DNA of 64,000 bases, from positions 1 through 64,000 of the forward strand of contig NZ_QUZZ01000006.1 of the NCBI RefSeq assembly GCF_003545695.1, read 5' to 3'. This document shows positions 1 to 8,994 of this stretch, piece after piece. A model generated the notes under the pieces. It ran no database searches, was not told the DNA's origin, and was given only the letters and a program-made list of their open reading frames with translations. Every line of letters begins with the position of its first letter. Position 1 is the stretch's first letter. Made by a program: the position numbers and the translations under genes. This DNA is from Taibaiella helva (lineage in GTDB: Bacteria > Bacteroidota > Bacteroidia > Chitinophagales > Chitinophagaceae).

Positions 1-129
1 GTATTGAGTATTGAGTATTGAGTATTGAGTATTGAGTATTGAGTATTGAGTATTGAGTATTGAGTATTGAGTATTGAGTATTGAGTATTGAGTATTGAGT
101 ATTGAGTATTGAGTATTGAGTATTGAGTA
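1..129. repeat. 7-bp tandem repeat (GTATTGA), 18 copies
   Basis: Eighteen uninterrupted copies of GTATTGA run from base 1 to 126, with a partial copy to 129. The array is cut by the window edge, so the true copy number may be higher. It lies in non-coding DNA next to no obvious gene on this side. Uniform short arrays like this usually vary in copy number by replication slippage. Confidence 0.97.
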
Positions 130-312
130 GTGGGGCATTAATGTATCAGTTGGCAATGGAAGATGGGCAATCGGCTATTTATGAGTTGCAGCGGGCAGTG
201 TTGGAGTATCAGTAGTAAGCAATATAGGAATTGATAGTATGAGTATAGCCCCATATAGGCTTTTACTGTATTGAAATTTGAGGTGATAGAGAATGGGCAG
301 TAGGCATAAAGG

Positions 313-371
313 AGCTGGCAGTTTATAGTTTACAATTGCTAATTGCCACTGTAAACTATAAACTGCCAGCT
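313..371. repeat. Perfect 22-bp inverted repeat with 15-bp loop
   Basis: The left arm (313-334) and right arm (350-371) are exact reverse complements, each 22 bp, around a 15-base AT-rich loop. It sits 29-87 bp beyond the ridA stop codon (minus strand), so it could end ridA transcription, but no clear T-run follows it in that direction. Bases 130-312 hold no gene or other feature I can support. Confidence 0.85.
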
Positions 372-399
372 GAAAGAACTGTCTATTGCCAATTTAGAC

Positions 400-786
400 C
401 TATAAAGACTTCCAGGCGATCACCACTACTTCGATCAATGCACCCAGGGGCAATGCGCTCACTGCATAAGCAGCGCGTGTGGGCCGATGCTCTCCGAAGA
501 TCTCCGCATAGTAGCCGTTCACTTCCTTGAAGTCGCCGATGTCGGTAAGCAGCACATTGGCATAGGTTATATCTTTCAGGGTAAGACCAGTCTCGGCCAG
601 TACGGCTTCGATGTTCTTAAACACCTGGCGGGTCTGGGCTTCCAGTCCTTCAACAAGCGCGCCGGTGGCCGGATCGATGCCTACCTGTCCGGAAAGGAAA
701 ACGGGCACACCGGGTGCTGTCGGAACAATACCCTGGCAATAAGGGCCCACGGCTGCGGGCGCATTGGCTGTATTTAAAACGTTCAT
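400..786 (-). CDS. ridA: RidA family reactive intermediate/imine deaminase
   Basis: Cytosolic enzyme of the YjgF/YER057c/UK114 family, which hydrolyses reactive enamine/imine intermediates released by PLP enzymes. The 128-residue product has the normal family length. It shows the GPYCQ motif (14-18), the PTRAAYAV segment with the conserved substrate-binding arginine (R104), and the C-terminal Glu in ALIEVV (E119); these correspond to Arg105 and Glu120 of characterised RidA proteins. The frame is open for 22 more codons upstream, but the ATG at 786 gives the family's usual N-terminus and is preferred. It stands alone; the next gene upstream on the same strand starts about 670 bp away. The family assignment is secure, while the physiological substrate cannot be read from sequence. 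Confidence 0.93.
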   Translation of the reverse strand: MNVLNTANAPAAVGPYCQGIVPTAPGVPVFLSGQVGIDPATGALVEGLEAQTRQVFKNIEAVLAETGLTLKDITYANVLLTDIGDFKEVNGYYAEIFGEHRPTRAAYAVSALPLGALIEVVVIAWKSL

Positions 787-889
787 AAGATGTGATTTAA
801 TGTTCAGGATTTTGTTTTTTCGTCTGCAAATATAGGCGCACACGGTTTTCAAAGATCACCCCGGAGTGCGTTGCAGGCACAGGTACCGG

Positions 890-1456
890 CTATTCGGCAA
901 GAAACAGCCTGAGGATATAGGAAACTTCATACAAGATAAACAGCGATACCAATACCGCATGAAAACGGGGACTGCTGACCTTCATTGCCACTATACACAG
1001 GATGAAATGCAACACATTGCGCAAGGGATACTCCGGGCCGAAATGTAAAAAGTATGCACGCCCTTTGATCAGGGTATCTACAGTATCCAGTACATAGCTC
1101 GCGCCCAGCAAACCAAAGAACCATTGCCTCCTGGAATAAAAATATTGCCGGAACCCGCTGTAGTCCTTCAGATCATCGGGATACAACAAGGCGCAAAGCA
1201 CGTAGTAAACGATGATGTACAGGATCACCAGAAAATAGTCGGTAAACAGCCAGTGTTTTATTTCTACGAGATGAAACTCCCACCACCAGAAATGGATCAG
1301 CAGCAGAAAAAGATAAATGGTCCAGGAAAGATGTATCCAATACGCCTGGTTGCGCCCCGGATGCTGCACCAGCTTCACCGCACCATTAAGTAAGTGGCGG
1401 ATACTAAGGCCCAGCAAAATACCAAGTATCACTTTAATATGGGTATAAGGATCCAT
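890..1456 (-). CDS. Hypothetical polytopic membrane protein, 188 aa
   Basis: I do not recognise the family. The protein is almost entirely hydrophobic helices, with about six predicted membrane segments (near residues 7-24, 39-61, 69-92, 112-128, 145-158 and 164-185). The loops are short; one contains a Tyr/Arg-rich stretch (FRQYFYSRRQ) that is probably cytoplasmic. Aromatic residues are frequent at the segment ends, including a WWW cluster in the second helix. There is no signal peptide and no catalytic motif. It starts at an ATG 138 bp beyond the hutU stop and is separated from hutU by a terminator-like hairpin, so it is probably transcribed alone. A small inner-membrane protein of unknown role is all that can be supported. 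Confidence 0.75.
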   Translation of the reverse strand: MDPYTHIKVILGILLGLSIRHLLNGAVKLVQHPGRNQAYWIHLSWTIYLFLLLIHFWWWEFHLVEIKHWLFTDYFLVILYIIVYYVLCALLYPDDLKDYSGFRQYFYSRRQWFFGLLGASYVLDTVDTLIKGRAYFLHFGPEYPLRNVLHFILCIVAMKVSSPRFHAVLVSLFILYEVSYILRLFLAE

Positions 1457-1538
1457 TGCGCTCAGATTTGCTTAAAAATACCAAACGGGGCCAACTATCT
1501 TTTTCATAATATAAGTATACCGGCGCCTGCCGGCAGCA

Positions 1539-1572
1539 AAACGTCCGGCGCTGTAACCCGCACCGGACGTTT
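1539..1572 (-). terminator. Hairpin downstream of hutU
   Basis: Ten-bp arms AAACGTCCGG (1539-1548) and CCGGACGTTT (1563-1572) pair perfectly around a 14-base loop. On the minus strand the stem lies about 22 bases after the hutU stop and ends in TTTTGC, as expected of an intrinsic terminator. Confidence 0.6.
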
Positions 1573-1593
1573 GTTCTATTCAGCTTTCGGCTA

Positions 1594-3246
1594 TTACCAG
1601 ATGTTCAGGCCGAAGGCGTCCGCATTGGCCTTGGCGTCTTCGTAACCAGCATCGGTATGTCTCAGGATACCCATAGCAGGATCGTTGTGCAGCACTCGTT
1701 TCAGACGTTCTTCCGCATCCTGCGAGCCGTCGGCAACAATCACCATACCGGCATGCAGAGAATAGCCCATGCCTACCCCACCGCCATGGTGGAAGCTTAC
1801 CCAGCTGGCGCCCCCAGCAGTATTGATCAGCGCATTGAGAATAGGCCAATCTGCCACGGCATCGCTGCCGTCCTTCATCGCTTCGGTTTCCCGGTTGGGA
1901 GACGCGACAGAACCACAATCCAGGTGATCGCGGCCGATCACGATCGGCGCTTTTACTTTACCGGTGCGTACAAGCTCATTGAACAGCAGGCCTGCTTTTT
2001 CCCTTTCGCCCATGCCCAGCCAGCAGATGCGGGCAGGCAGGCCCTGGAATGCGATCCTGTCTTTGGCCATAGCCAGCCAGCGTTGCAGCCCCTTGTTCTC
2101 CGGAAACAGCTCGGCCAGCGCCTTATCCGTAGTATAAATATCTTCGGGGTCGCCGCTCAGCGCTACCCAGCGGAAGGGCCCTTTACCCTCGCAGAACAAC
2201 GGACGGATATAAGCAGGTACAAAGCCAGGGAAGTCAAAGGCATTCTCCACGCCCCGCTTGTCTTTGGCCTGGCCCCGCAGGTTGTTGCCATAGTCGAAGG
2301 TGATGGCGCCCCGCTTTTGCAGCTCCAGCATCTGGCGCACATGGTGGGCCATAGTATCCAGCGAACGGTGCTTGTATGCTTCAGGGTCGCTGTCGCGTAA
2401 GGCATTGGCCTCGCTTACGGAAAGCCCTTCGGGGAAATAACCGATCAGCTCGTCATGCGCTGAAGTCTGGTCGGTTAGTGTATCCGGTGTAATGTTGCGG
2501 TCAATCAGCCTTTGCAGCAGATCCACCACATTGCAGCACACACCTATCGATACGGCTTCCTTATTTTCTTTAGCTTTTAACGAACGGTCGATCGCCTCAT
2601 CAATATCAGTATAATATTCATCCAGGTAGCGGGTTTCGATCCGCTTCTGTATGCGCCATTCTTCCATTTCGGCAGCCAGGCAAACACCTTCGTTCATTGT
2701 GATGGCCAGCGGCTGAGCGCCGCCCATACCGCCTAGTCCGGCAGTCACATTCAGCGTCCCTTTAAGCGAGCCGTTGTAATGTTTGCTGGCCAGGGAAAGG
2801 TAGGTTTCATAAGTGCCTTGTACAATACCCTGAGAACCGATATAGATCCAGCTGCCAGCCGTCATCTGCCCATACATCATCAGTCCTTTGGCTTCCAGCT
2901 CCCGGAAGTGCTCCCAGGTAGCCCAGCGGCCCACCAGGTTCGAGTTGGCGATCAGCACGCGGGGCGCATTCTTATGGGAGCGCAATATGCCGACAGGCTT
3001 GCCGCTCTGTACCATGAGGGTCTCGTCTTCATTCAGGTTCTTCAGGCATTCCAGTATCTTGTCAAAGCTTTCCCAGTTGCGGGCAGCTTTACCGATACCG
3101 CCATATACGACCAGGTCTTCAGGTCTTTCGGCCACTTCAGGGTCCAGGTTATTCTGGATCATGCGGAAGGCAGCTTCCGTTACCCAGTCTTTACAATGCA
3201 ATTGTGTGCCCACGGGCGACTTGATGACTCTTGCAGTAGTGCTCAT
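1594..3246 (-). CDS. hutU: Urocanate hydratase (urocanase)
   Basis: Second enzyme of histidine degradation. It uses tightly bound NAD+ to hydrate urocanate to 4-imidazolone-5-propionate in the cytosol. The 550-residue length matches the family. Visible signatures are the NAD-binding glycine-rich stretch [10 protein letters not shown] (170-179) and the family motif [16 protein letters not shown] with the following [11 protein letters not shown] segment in the C-terminal third. It starts at an ATG at 3246. A TAnnTTTG-type -7 element lies upstream at 3281-3288 and a hairpin follows the stop. The other histidine-degradation genes (hutH, hutI, hutG or ftcD) are not adjacent, so the pathway must be dispersed in this genome. 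Assignment is near certain. Confidence 0.97.
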   Translation of the reverse strand: MSTTARVIKSPVGTQLHCKDWVTEAAFRMIQNNLDPEVAERPEDLVVYGGIGKAARNWESFDKILECLKNLNEDETLMVQSGKPVGILRSHKNAPRVLIANSNLVGRWATWEHFRELEAKGLMMYGQMTAGSWIYIGSQGIVQGTYETYLSLASKHYNGSLKGTLNVTAGLGGMGGAQPLAITMNEGVCLAAEMEEWRIQKRIETRYLDEYYTDIDEAIDRSLKAKENKEAVSIGVCCNVVDLLQRLIDRNITPDTLTDQTSAHDELIGYFPEGLSVSEANALRDSDPEAYKHRSLDTMAHHVRQMLELQKRGAITFDYGNNLRGQAKDKRGVENAFDFPGFVPAYIRPLFCEGKGPFRWVALSGDPEDIYTTDKALAELFPENKGLQRWLAMAKDRIAFQGLPARICWLGMGEREKAGLLFNELVRTGKVKAPIVIGRDHLDCGSVASPNRETEAMKDGSDAVADWPILNALINTAGGASWVSFHHGGGVGMGYSLHAGMVIVADGSQDAEERLKRVLHNDPAMGILRHTDAGYEDAKANADAFGLNIW

Positions 3247-3280
3247 AATATATTGATCGGATTTTTCAATGCCGAGGGAG

Positions 3281-3288
3281 CAAAAATA
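3281..3288 (-). promoter_or_regulatory. Bacteroidota -7 element upstream of hutU
   Basis: Minus-strand TATTTTTG fits the Bacteroidota -7 consensus TAnnTTTG, 35 bp upstream of the hutU start. No TTG -33 partner is evident at the expected spacing, so the call is tentative. Confidence 0.4.
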
Positions 3289-3329
3289 ACAGATTTGGCT
3301 TACCGGATAAAAAATATCCCCGCCGGCTG

Positions 3330-3866
3330 TCAGGGCCGGTTCCTGAATTCAGCTTCCGTCAGCGCCCATAGCCGTACCGGCTGCTCGAAGCAAATAAAGC
3401 CCGGCGTAGTGATATACTCGCGAAGCATGCGAAAACCGAGCCCCGCCAATACCTTGTTGGGCGCGGCATTGAGGGCATAAGGCTCGCAATAGAGCACCTT
3501 TAGCTTCAGGTTGTTGAAAAAATAAGGCAAGCTCATATGAACCAGGGCCGGACCAGCTCCTTTGCGCCGATGGTCTCCTTGCCACAGGTGCAGATGCATA
3601 TAAGCCTCTTCACCGAAGCGGATCTTATTGACATTGGAATGTCCTGCAGGGTTCCCGTCGATCTCCCAGATGAGACAGTAAGATTGCTTTTCTTCATAAG
3701 ATTGCCGCAGCTGTGTGCTCAGCATTTCGCCCCATTGTTCCCGGGAAGGAAGCTTATCCGGCTGTACGCCCATACCCTTCATCAGCTCCGGGTCTGAAAG
3801 CAGCCAGTAGTCGGTGATGAGCGGGATATCGCTTTCCCTTATTTCTCTTACAGATAAGATGCCCAT
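3330..3866 (-). CDS. GNAT family N-acetyltransferase
   Basis: Acetyl-CoA-dependent acyltransferase of the GNAT fold, 178 residues. The acetyl-CoA pyrophosphate-binding motif appears as RRKGAG (100-105) after a beta strand ([10 protein letters not shown]), followed by the usual helix. An N-terminal [15 protein letters not shown] segment is typical of RimJ/RimL-like members, and a late LAGLGFR segment also fits. The acyl acceptor cannot be deduced. It lies 9 bp downstream of the DUF1003 gene on the same strand, so the two are probably co-transcribed. It ends about 80 bp upstream of the hutU start. Confidence 0.85.
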   Translation of the reverse strand: MGILSVREIRESDIPLITDYWLLSDPELMKGMGVQPDKLPSREQWGEMLSTQLRQSYEEKQSYCLIWEIDGNPAGHSNVNKIRFGEEAYMHLHLWQGDHRRKGAGPALVHMSLPYFFNNLKLKVLYCEPYALNAAPNKVLAGLGFRMLREYITTPGFICFEQPVRLWALTEAEFRNRP

Positions 3867-3875
3867 AAGCTTGCT

Positions 3876-4595
3876 TTACCCGGCATTGCCGGTGTTTTTA
3901 TGATTTTGCTCCAGTCTTTGGATCAGCTGGTTCATCTGCTCAATCTGGTCGCGTTGTATTTCGATAATATCCTGCTGCTGCCGGAGCATCAGGTGATCAA
4001 GCTTTTCATGCAGCATCCTGATCTCCAGTTCGGATTTCAGGTTGATCATATAATCACTCTTGGCCCGTTCCCGGTCCTTCTCTTCCTGTCGGTTCTGGCT
4101 CATCATGATCACCGGCGCCTGGAATGCCGCCAGGCAGGAAAGAATAAGGTTAAGGAGAATAAAGGGATAAGGATCGAAGCCTTTATTGGCCAGCACAATA
4201 CCGTTGACTGCTATCCACAGCAGCAGCACAGCAGTAAACGTAATAATGAATTTCCAGCTGCCGCCGAAAGCGGCCACCTTATCTGCAACCCTTTGTCCTA
4301 CGGTTACGGGCCGGTCTTCTTCATCCGCCCTGGCCGACAAGGTTGTCCGGTTACCTATGGAGTCGAGTACAGTTTTTTCCAGGTCGCCCAGGTCGCCGAT
4401 CTCCCGCGTCAGGTGATCAGATAGGTATTGTAATTTATAAGCATTAAGCTCACTTACGGCCAGGCAACTGTCGGCCGAGAAGCCGGGCTTCTGCTCCTGT
4501 ATCTTTTGCAGCAATGCTCCGTGGATGATATCGCCGTAGATGCGTTCGGGCAAGGGGTATTCTTTACCCGACAAGTCGCTCCTGAAAGTTTCCAT
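3876..4595 (-). CDS. DUF1003 family membrane protein
   Basis: The 239-residue product has the DUF1003 layout. There is a soluble N-terminal part, then two adjacent membrane helices (about residues 113-135 and 142-167) with the conserved FQAPVIMMSQNRQ stretch just after the second. A charged C-terminal tail with heptad-like spacing (LDHLMLRQQQDIIEIQRDQIEQMNQL) follows and is probably a coiled coil. The family's function is unknown. It is divergent from the methyltransferase at 4674, with 78 bp between the start codons, and sits directly upstream of the GNAT gene. Confidence 0.88.
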   Translation of the reverse strand: METFRSDLSGKEYPLPERIYGDIIHGALLQKIQEQKPGFSADSCLAVSELNAYKLQYLSDHLTREIGDLGDLEKTVLDSIGNRTTLSARADEEDRPVTVGQRVADKVAAFGGSWKFIITFTAVLLLWIAVNGIVLANKGFDPYPFILLNLILSCLAAFQAPVIMMSQNRQEEKDRERAKSDYMINLKSELEIRMLHEKLDHLMLRQQQDIIEIQRDQIEQMNQLIQRLEQNHKNTGNAG

Positions 4596-4673
4596 GCAGT
4601 CCTTTTGCTGAAATTACTATGACCGTAATTACCGGCAAAAACTTTTTCTTTGCAGGAACCAATTCCCATATGA

Positions 4674-5351
4674 ATGGAAACACCAGATTTTAAAGCGATT
4701 GCCGGCCAGCTGCGCCATCCGCAGGGCGAGGCCGGCCTGGAGACGGCTCTACGTATGGCTGAAAATAACGCCGGTATGATCCGCAGCTGCATCGATCAGC
4801 TGCCCCTGCAGCCCGGCGACAAGGTACTGGAGATCGGCCCGGGGGGCGGCGCCCACCTGCCCTACCTTATAGAAAAAACCAGAGCATTGCATTATACTGG
4901 CGCCGATATATCGGAAACGATGATCCACATGGCTACTGAAGCCAACAAAGCGCTTATCGGCAAGGGTCTCGCCAGCTTCTCTCAATTGACCATACAGGAT
5001 GGATATGCACGCCTGCCTTTTGCAGACAATAGCTTTGACAGTATTTTTACGGTCAATACAATCTATTTCTGGGATAATGCTGCCGCGCAGGCGCTGGAGC
5101 TCTACAGGGTGCTGAAGCCGGGAGGCATATTCCTGACCTGTTTTGCTACTGAGGCTTTTATGCAGGGGCTGCCTTTTACCCAATATAATTTCAATCTTTA
5201 CACGCCCGGCAAAGCCAGGACCTTGCTTGAGGAAGCCGGTTTTTTCTACAGCGGCATGAGGGAAGAACGGGAAACGATCTACAGCAATGCCGGTCCTTTG
5301 ATGGAGCGGGATTTTATCGTACTGACGGTAGGCAAGCCTGAGGATCGATAA
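4674..5351 (+). CDS. Class I SAM-dependent methyltransferase
   Basis: Soluble Rossmann-fold methyltransferase of 225 residues. SAM-binding motif I is VLEIGPGGGA (51-60), the acidic end of strand 2 is in YTGADISETM, and motif post-II/III surrounds LPFADNSFDSIFTVNTIYFW. An LKPGGIFL strand completes the Methyltransf_11-like fold seen in UbiE/COQ5-type enzymes. The acceptor substrate is not deducible. The start ATG at 4674 is divergent from the DUF1003 gene. It ends about 95 bp before der and may read towards it, but der has its own -7 box. Confidence 0.88.
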   Translation: METPDFKAIAGQLRHPQGEAGLETALRMAENNAGMIRSCIDQLPLQPGDKVLEIGPGGGAHLPYLIEKTRALHYTGADISETMIHMATEANKALIGKGLASFSQLTIQDGYARLPFADNSFDSIFTVNTIYFWDNAAAQALELYRVLKPGGIFLTCFATEAFMQGLPFTQYNFNLYTPGKARTLLEEAGFFYSGMREERETIYSNAGPLMERDFIVLTVGKPEDR

Positions 5352-5418
5352 CAGATAACCTTCTTCATTGCATTATGCACGTTTTGCATCTTAAGCCTGT
5401 TACTAAAAACCTAAATCG

Positions 5419-5426
5419 TACCTTTG
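5419..5426 (+). promoter_or_regulatory. -7 element of der promoter
   Basis: TACCTTTG matches the Bacteroidota -7 consensus TAnnTTTG, 20 bp upstream of the der ATG. A clear TTG -33 box at the usual 17-23 bp spacing is not visible. Confidence 0.45.
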
Positions 5427-5446
5427 CGCCATAAACGCAATAATTG

Positions 5447-6823
5447 ATGTCCGGATTTACTGTAGCTATCGTAGGAAGACCGAATGTAGGAAAATCAACT
5501 CTTTTCAATCGTTTGCTGGAACAGCGGAGGTCGATCGTCGACGACTTCAGCGGGGTGACCCGTGACCGGCAATACGGCCTTTCCGACTGGAATGGCAAGG
5601 CATTTAACGTGATCGACACAGGAGGCTTTGTCTCCCGCTCGGAAGATGTTTTCGAAAAAGAGATCCGGAAGCAGGTGCATATTGCCATCGACGAAGCAGA
5701 CATCCTGCTCTTCATCACTGACGTTACCGCCGGCATTACCGACCTGGACGACGAAATGGCCCAGGTGCTCCGCAAATCGAACAAGCCGGTTTTCCTGGTG
5801 GTCAATAAAGTGGATAACTCCGATCGCCAGCTGGATGCCACCGAATTCTATATCCTGGGCTTCGATCCCACCTTTTTCATTTCATCCATCTCGGGCAGCG
5901 GCACCGGCGAGCTGCTGGATGAGATCAGCAGCCGCATCCCGGACACGGAAAAACCCAAAGACGTTGAAATGGTGGTGGAAGAAATTGAGGACGAGGACGG
6001 CAATATCATCCGTATGGAACGGGAAAAGAACCCCGTTCCGAAGATCGCCATTATCGGGCAGCCTAACGCTGGTAAGTCTACCCTGCTGAATGCGCTCATC
6101 GGCCAGGAAAGATCCATCGTATCCGATATCGCCGGTACTACGCGCGACCCTATCCATACGCACTACAATCAGTTCGGCAAAGAATTTATCCTGATCGACA
6201 CTGCCGGTCTGCGTAAGAAAAAAAGCGTTACAGAAGACCTCGAATTTTATTCGGTGATCCGCGCCATTAAGGCCATGGATGAAGCCGATGTATGCCTGCT
6301 GCTGGTCGATGCGGAAAAAGGCATGACTGCACAGGATGTCAATATTTTCGGTCTCGCCGCCCGCAAAGGGAAGGGTATCGTAATCCTGGTCAATAAATGG
6401 GATAAGGTGGAAGGCAAGGAGACCAACACCGCAAGGGATTATGAGAAGAACCTGAAAGAACGAATAGCGCCGTTTACCGACGTTCCAGTGATCTTTACTT
6501 CAGCCACAGAAAAGCAAAGGATCTTCCAGGCGATCGAAAAAGCGCTTGAAGTATTTGATAACCGCCTGCGCCGCATACCCACCTCCCTGCTGAACGAGAT
6601 CATGCAAAAGGAGATCGAGCGCTTCAGCCCGCCGGTGGTAAGGGGCTATATGGTCAAGATCAAATTCGTGATGCAGATTCCTACGCATACGCCTGCTTTT
6701 GCTTTTTACTCCAATCACCCGGACGATATCAAGACGCCATACCGCAATTTCCTGGACAACAAGCTCCGCAGCCATTTCAATTTTTCAGGCGTACCGATCA
6801 AGATCTTCTTCAGAAAAAAATAA
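5447..6823 (+). CDS. der: Ribosome biogenesis GTPase Der (EngA)
   Basis: Essential GTPase needed for maturation of the 50S ribosomal subunit. The 458-residue protein has the diagnostic two consecutive G domains. The first G1 motif is GRPNVGKST (10-18), with a DTGG G3 and NKVD G4; the second has GQPNAGKST, DTAG and NKWD. A C-terminal KH-like domain ends with a basic FFRKK tail. The ATG at 5447 is preferred over an in-frame TTG immediately before it. It is convergent with the DUF3857 gene, and a strong hairpin lies between them. Confidence 0.97.
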   Translation: MSGFTVAIVGRPNVGKSTLFNRLLEQRRSIVDDFSGVTRDRQYGLSDWNGKAFNVIDTGGFVSRSEDVFEKEIRKQVHIAIDEADILLFITDVTAGITDLDDEMAQVLRKSNKPVFLVVNKVDNSDRQLDATEFYILGFDPTFFISSISGSGTGELLDEISSRIPDTEKPKDVEMVVEEIEDEDGNIIRMEREKNPVPKIAIIGQPNAGKSTLLNALIGQERSIVSDIAGTTRDPIHTHYNQFGKEFILIDTAGLRKKKSVTEDLEFYSVIRAIKAMDEADVCLLLVDAEKGMTAQDVNIFGLAARKGKGIVILVNKWDKVEGKETNTARDYEKNLKERIAPFTDVPVIFTSATEKQRIFQAIEKALEVFDNRLRRIPTSLLNEIMQKEIERFSPPVVRGYMVKIKFVMQIPTHTPAFAFYSNHPDDIKTPYRNFLDNKLRSHFNFSGVPIKIFFRKK

Positions 6824-6855
6824 AGAAGAGAGGTGCTCCCCGCAATAAAGATATC

Positions 6856-6902
6856 TGTACAAGCATAAGGCCCGGCCTCAGGCCGGGCCTTATGCTTGTA
6901 CA
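6856..6902. terminator. Bidirectional terminator between der and the DUF3857 gene
   Basis: Perfect 22-bp arms (6856-6877 and 6881-6902) around a TCA loop, very GC-rich at the tip. It lies between two convergent genes, 33 bp past the der stop and 20 bp past the opposing stop, so it can serve both strands. Confidence 0.8.
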
Positions 6903-6921
6903 ATGCTCTCATTGTCCATGG

Positions 6922-8925
6922 CTACAAACCGGATTTAACCACTTTTATCGTTTGCTCCTGGTGCTTGCGGATATCATTAATAAATACCGGCAGATCGTCA
7001 GGAACGCCTTCCGTGAGCGGCTTATTGTATTGCAATGTATACAGGAGCCGGAACCTGCCTTCGCCAACACTGTTATTGCTATTATAGGCAATATGGTTAT
7101 CGCGGAAGCGCAGGTTTCGAGCAACGGGCATTGGCTTTATCTCATAACCGCTTCTCAGCGGCATATCGAGCATATAAATCACCTCAAAAATACCCGCTCC
7201 CTGGTCGCGGAATGGCTGGTCGGCTACCGGGAAAAGGTAAGGATCGATTCCCTGCTGTGCTCCCGATACCCTGCCTTTGTAAGTAAATACCAAGGGACTG
7301 TCTGCCGCAGCAAAACCCCGGACACTGCAGGACAACAGGGTATCAAAATTAAGCCGGAAGTAAGTGGCGGCAAACTGGTTCAAAGCGGCATCGTCTTTAC
7401 GTTTTGCCGAGCTTAAAAATGACGACCGGAACTGCATCGCCATCGGTAGCGGTAAGTTGATATTGACAGTACTCTCGTATGCGGCACCTCCGTCGATGGG
7501 TTCCAGGCTTGCATTCACGACCACCCTGCTTTTGGAAGCTGTCCGGGGCATTAAAGTAAAGCCGCCCTTTTTGCTGGCAATAAATCCAAGCTTTCCGGCA
7601 CAGTCCGGCAACGTCTGCCCAAAAGGCATAGCTGCGGCAGGATCGAGGTATATTTTATCGCTGCCCACAGTAAGCTGCGTCAGGCAATAATTAAGAGAAG
7701 CAAAATTGACGAAATCCGTTCTCACGTCGTCGTCATTCCCCTTGCACAAGACTACAGGCTCTGCATTAAGACCTGCATGGCGCATCATCTTTACCAGCAA
7801 CAGGTTTTTCTCGCCCAGGCTACCGCTCCTGGCATCGAAAGCGGTTTCCAGGTTGTTATGTGATGCAAATACTTTATCGTTAAGCAAACTGATGCTATCC
7901 CTTACAAAAGTGAATATCCGGCTTGCTTTCTCAGCATCGCTGCCTGCACCCTGTACCAGGGCAGCCGAGCGCACATTGATCTCATTATTTTTAAGACCGA
8001 GCTGCCCACCGAAATCGCTGCCGCCGTAAAGCAACAGATCATTAACATTCTCCCAGCTATTGAGGCTGATATCCTGGATGAATCCGTTACGCTCATCTGT
8101 CATCATATATCCTGCCCTACCCGACGTGCTGGCGGTATGGCGCTGGCTTTGCAGGAAACGGAGCTGCACCTGGAGCAGGTCCTTCTGCGTGATAGCATAT
8201 CCTGCCAGAGCGCCTCCGGCCGGGATATTGTTACGCGCCCATATGATGGTACGGAACTGGCCTTCAATTTCACGGCCAACATCGCCAAAGCGGCAGGCGG
8301 CACATTGATCCAGCTCTTCATAGGTGCTTACCTTGTAATCTCTGCCGGTATTGCTATAGATGAAAAAATCCAGGCCGGTTTCTTGCGACAGGATGAGCTC
8401 CGAATGAAGATTGGGATAATCTTCCTGCATATACCATGCCGGGATCAGCAGCAGGTCGTATGATTTGATGGTATAGCTGTAATAAATAATATCGCCGGCT
8501 TTCAGGTTCCCGAATTTCAGCACCGCTCTCTGTCCGCGCTCAAGATCGCGCACAACTATGGGTTCGCTGTTCTCCCTTTCTGAAACGGTTTTACCGGTAA
8601 GTCGGTATACCTTTGTAGTGACATCGGACAATCGTTGTCCCGGCAGCAGGTCGATGGTAACCACGGCAACGTCCTTGCCCTGCTCCCTGATGATCCTGGC
8701 CATTTTCTGGACTTTATAGTCGTAATAGAATTTTCTTTCGCTGTAACTTGCAACTACTTTCCCCTCCGTGGCCAGGTATACAGCGCCGGCAGTCGTATCG
8801 ATAGCGAAACGATCCTGTTCCAAATAAGCTTTGATCTTTGCTTTATCTGTAAACAGGTTGTCCTTGGCAGCAACTGAAAGTGCTGCAAAGACAAATAAGT
8901 TTAAAATAAAAATTATTTTTCTCAT
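6922..8925 (-). CDS. DUF3857/transglutaminase-like exported protein
   Basis: The 667-residue protein has a cleavable signal peptide (about residues 1-20, ending near LSVAAKDN) and the three-part layout common in Bacteroidota. That layout is an N-terminal DUF3857 beta domain, a central transglutaminase-like domain (ASRIFTFVRDSI, then the RSGSLGEKNLLLVKMMRHAGLNAEPVVL segment), and a C-terminal beta domain. In the transglutaminase region the usual catalytic Cys position reads GSLGEKN and is not cysteine, so peptidase or crosslinking activity is doubtful. It probably acts in the periplasm or at the outer membrane. The ATG at 8925 is chosen over a TTG two codons upstream. It is divergent from the helicase at 8995. 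Confidence 0.85.
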   Translation of the reverse strand: MRKIIFILNLFVFAALSVAAKDNLFTDKAKIKAYLEQDRFAIDTTAGAVYLATEGKVVASYSERKFYYDYKVQKMARIIREQGKDVAVVTIDLLPGQRLSDVTTKVYRLTGKTVSERENSEPIVVRDLERGQRAVLKFGNLKAGDIIYYSYTIKSYDLLLIPAWYMQEDYPNLHSELILSQETGLDFFIYSNTGRDYKVSTYEELDQCAACRFGDVGREIEGQFRTIIWARNNIPAGGALAGYAITQKDLLQVQLRFLQSQRHTASTSGRAGYMMTDERNGFIQDISLNSWENVNDLLLYGGSDFGGQLGLKNNEINVRSAALVQGAGSDAEKASRIFTFVRDSISLLNDKVFASHNNLETAFDARSGSLGEKNLLLVKMMRHAGLNAEPVVLCKGNDDDVRTDFVNFASLNYCLTQLTVGSDKIYLDPAAAMPFGQTLPDCAGKLGFIASKKGGFTLMPRTASKSRVVVNASLEPIDGGAAYESTVNINLPLPMAMQFRSSFLSSAKRKDDAALNQFAATYFRLNFDTLLSCSVRGFAAADSPLVFTYKGRVSGAQQGIDPYLFPVADQPFRDQGAGIFEVIYMLDMPLRSGYEIKPMPVARNLRFRDNHIAYNSNNSVGEGRFRLLYTLQYNKPLTEGVPDDLPVFINDIRKHQEQTIKVVKSGL

Positions 8926-8954
8926 ATACAACTAATTCTTTAGTCAAAATTCTA

Positions 8955-8987
8955 TTGCAAGTTACTAACTTTTCTATGATAATTTCG
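8955..8987 (+). promoter_or_regulatory. Putative promoter of the helicase gene
   Basis: A TTG (-33) at 8955-8957 is followed after 22 bp by TAATTTCG (8980-8987), one base off the TAnnTTTG -7 consensus. The box ends 7 bp before the ATG at 8995, so the leader would be very short or absent. Confidence 0.45.
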
Positions 8988-8994
8988 TGCCCAG

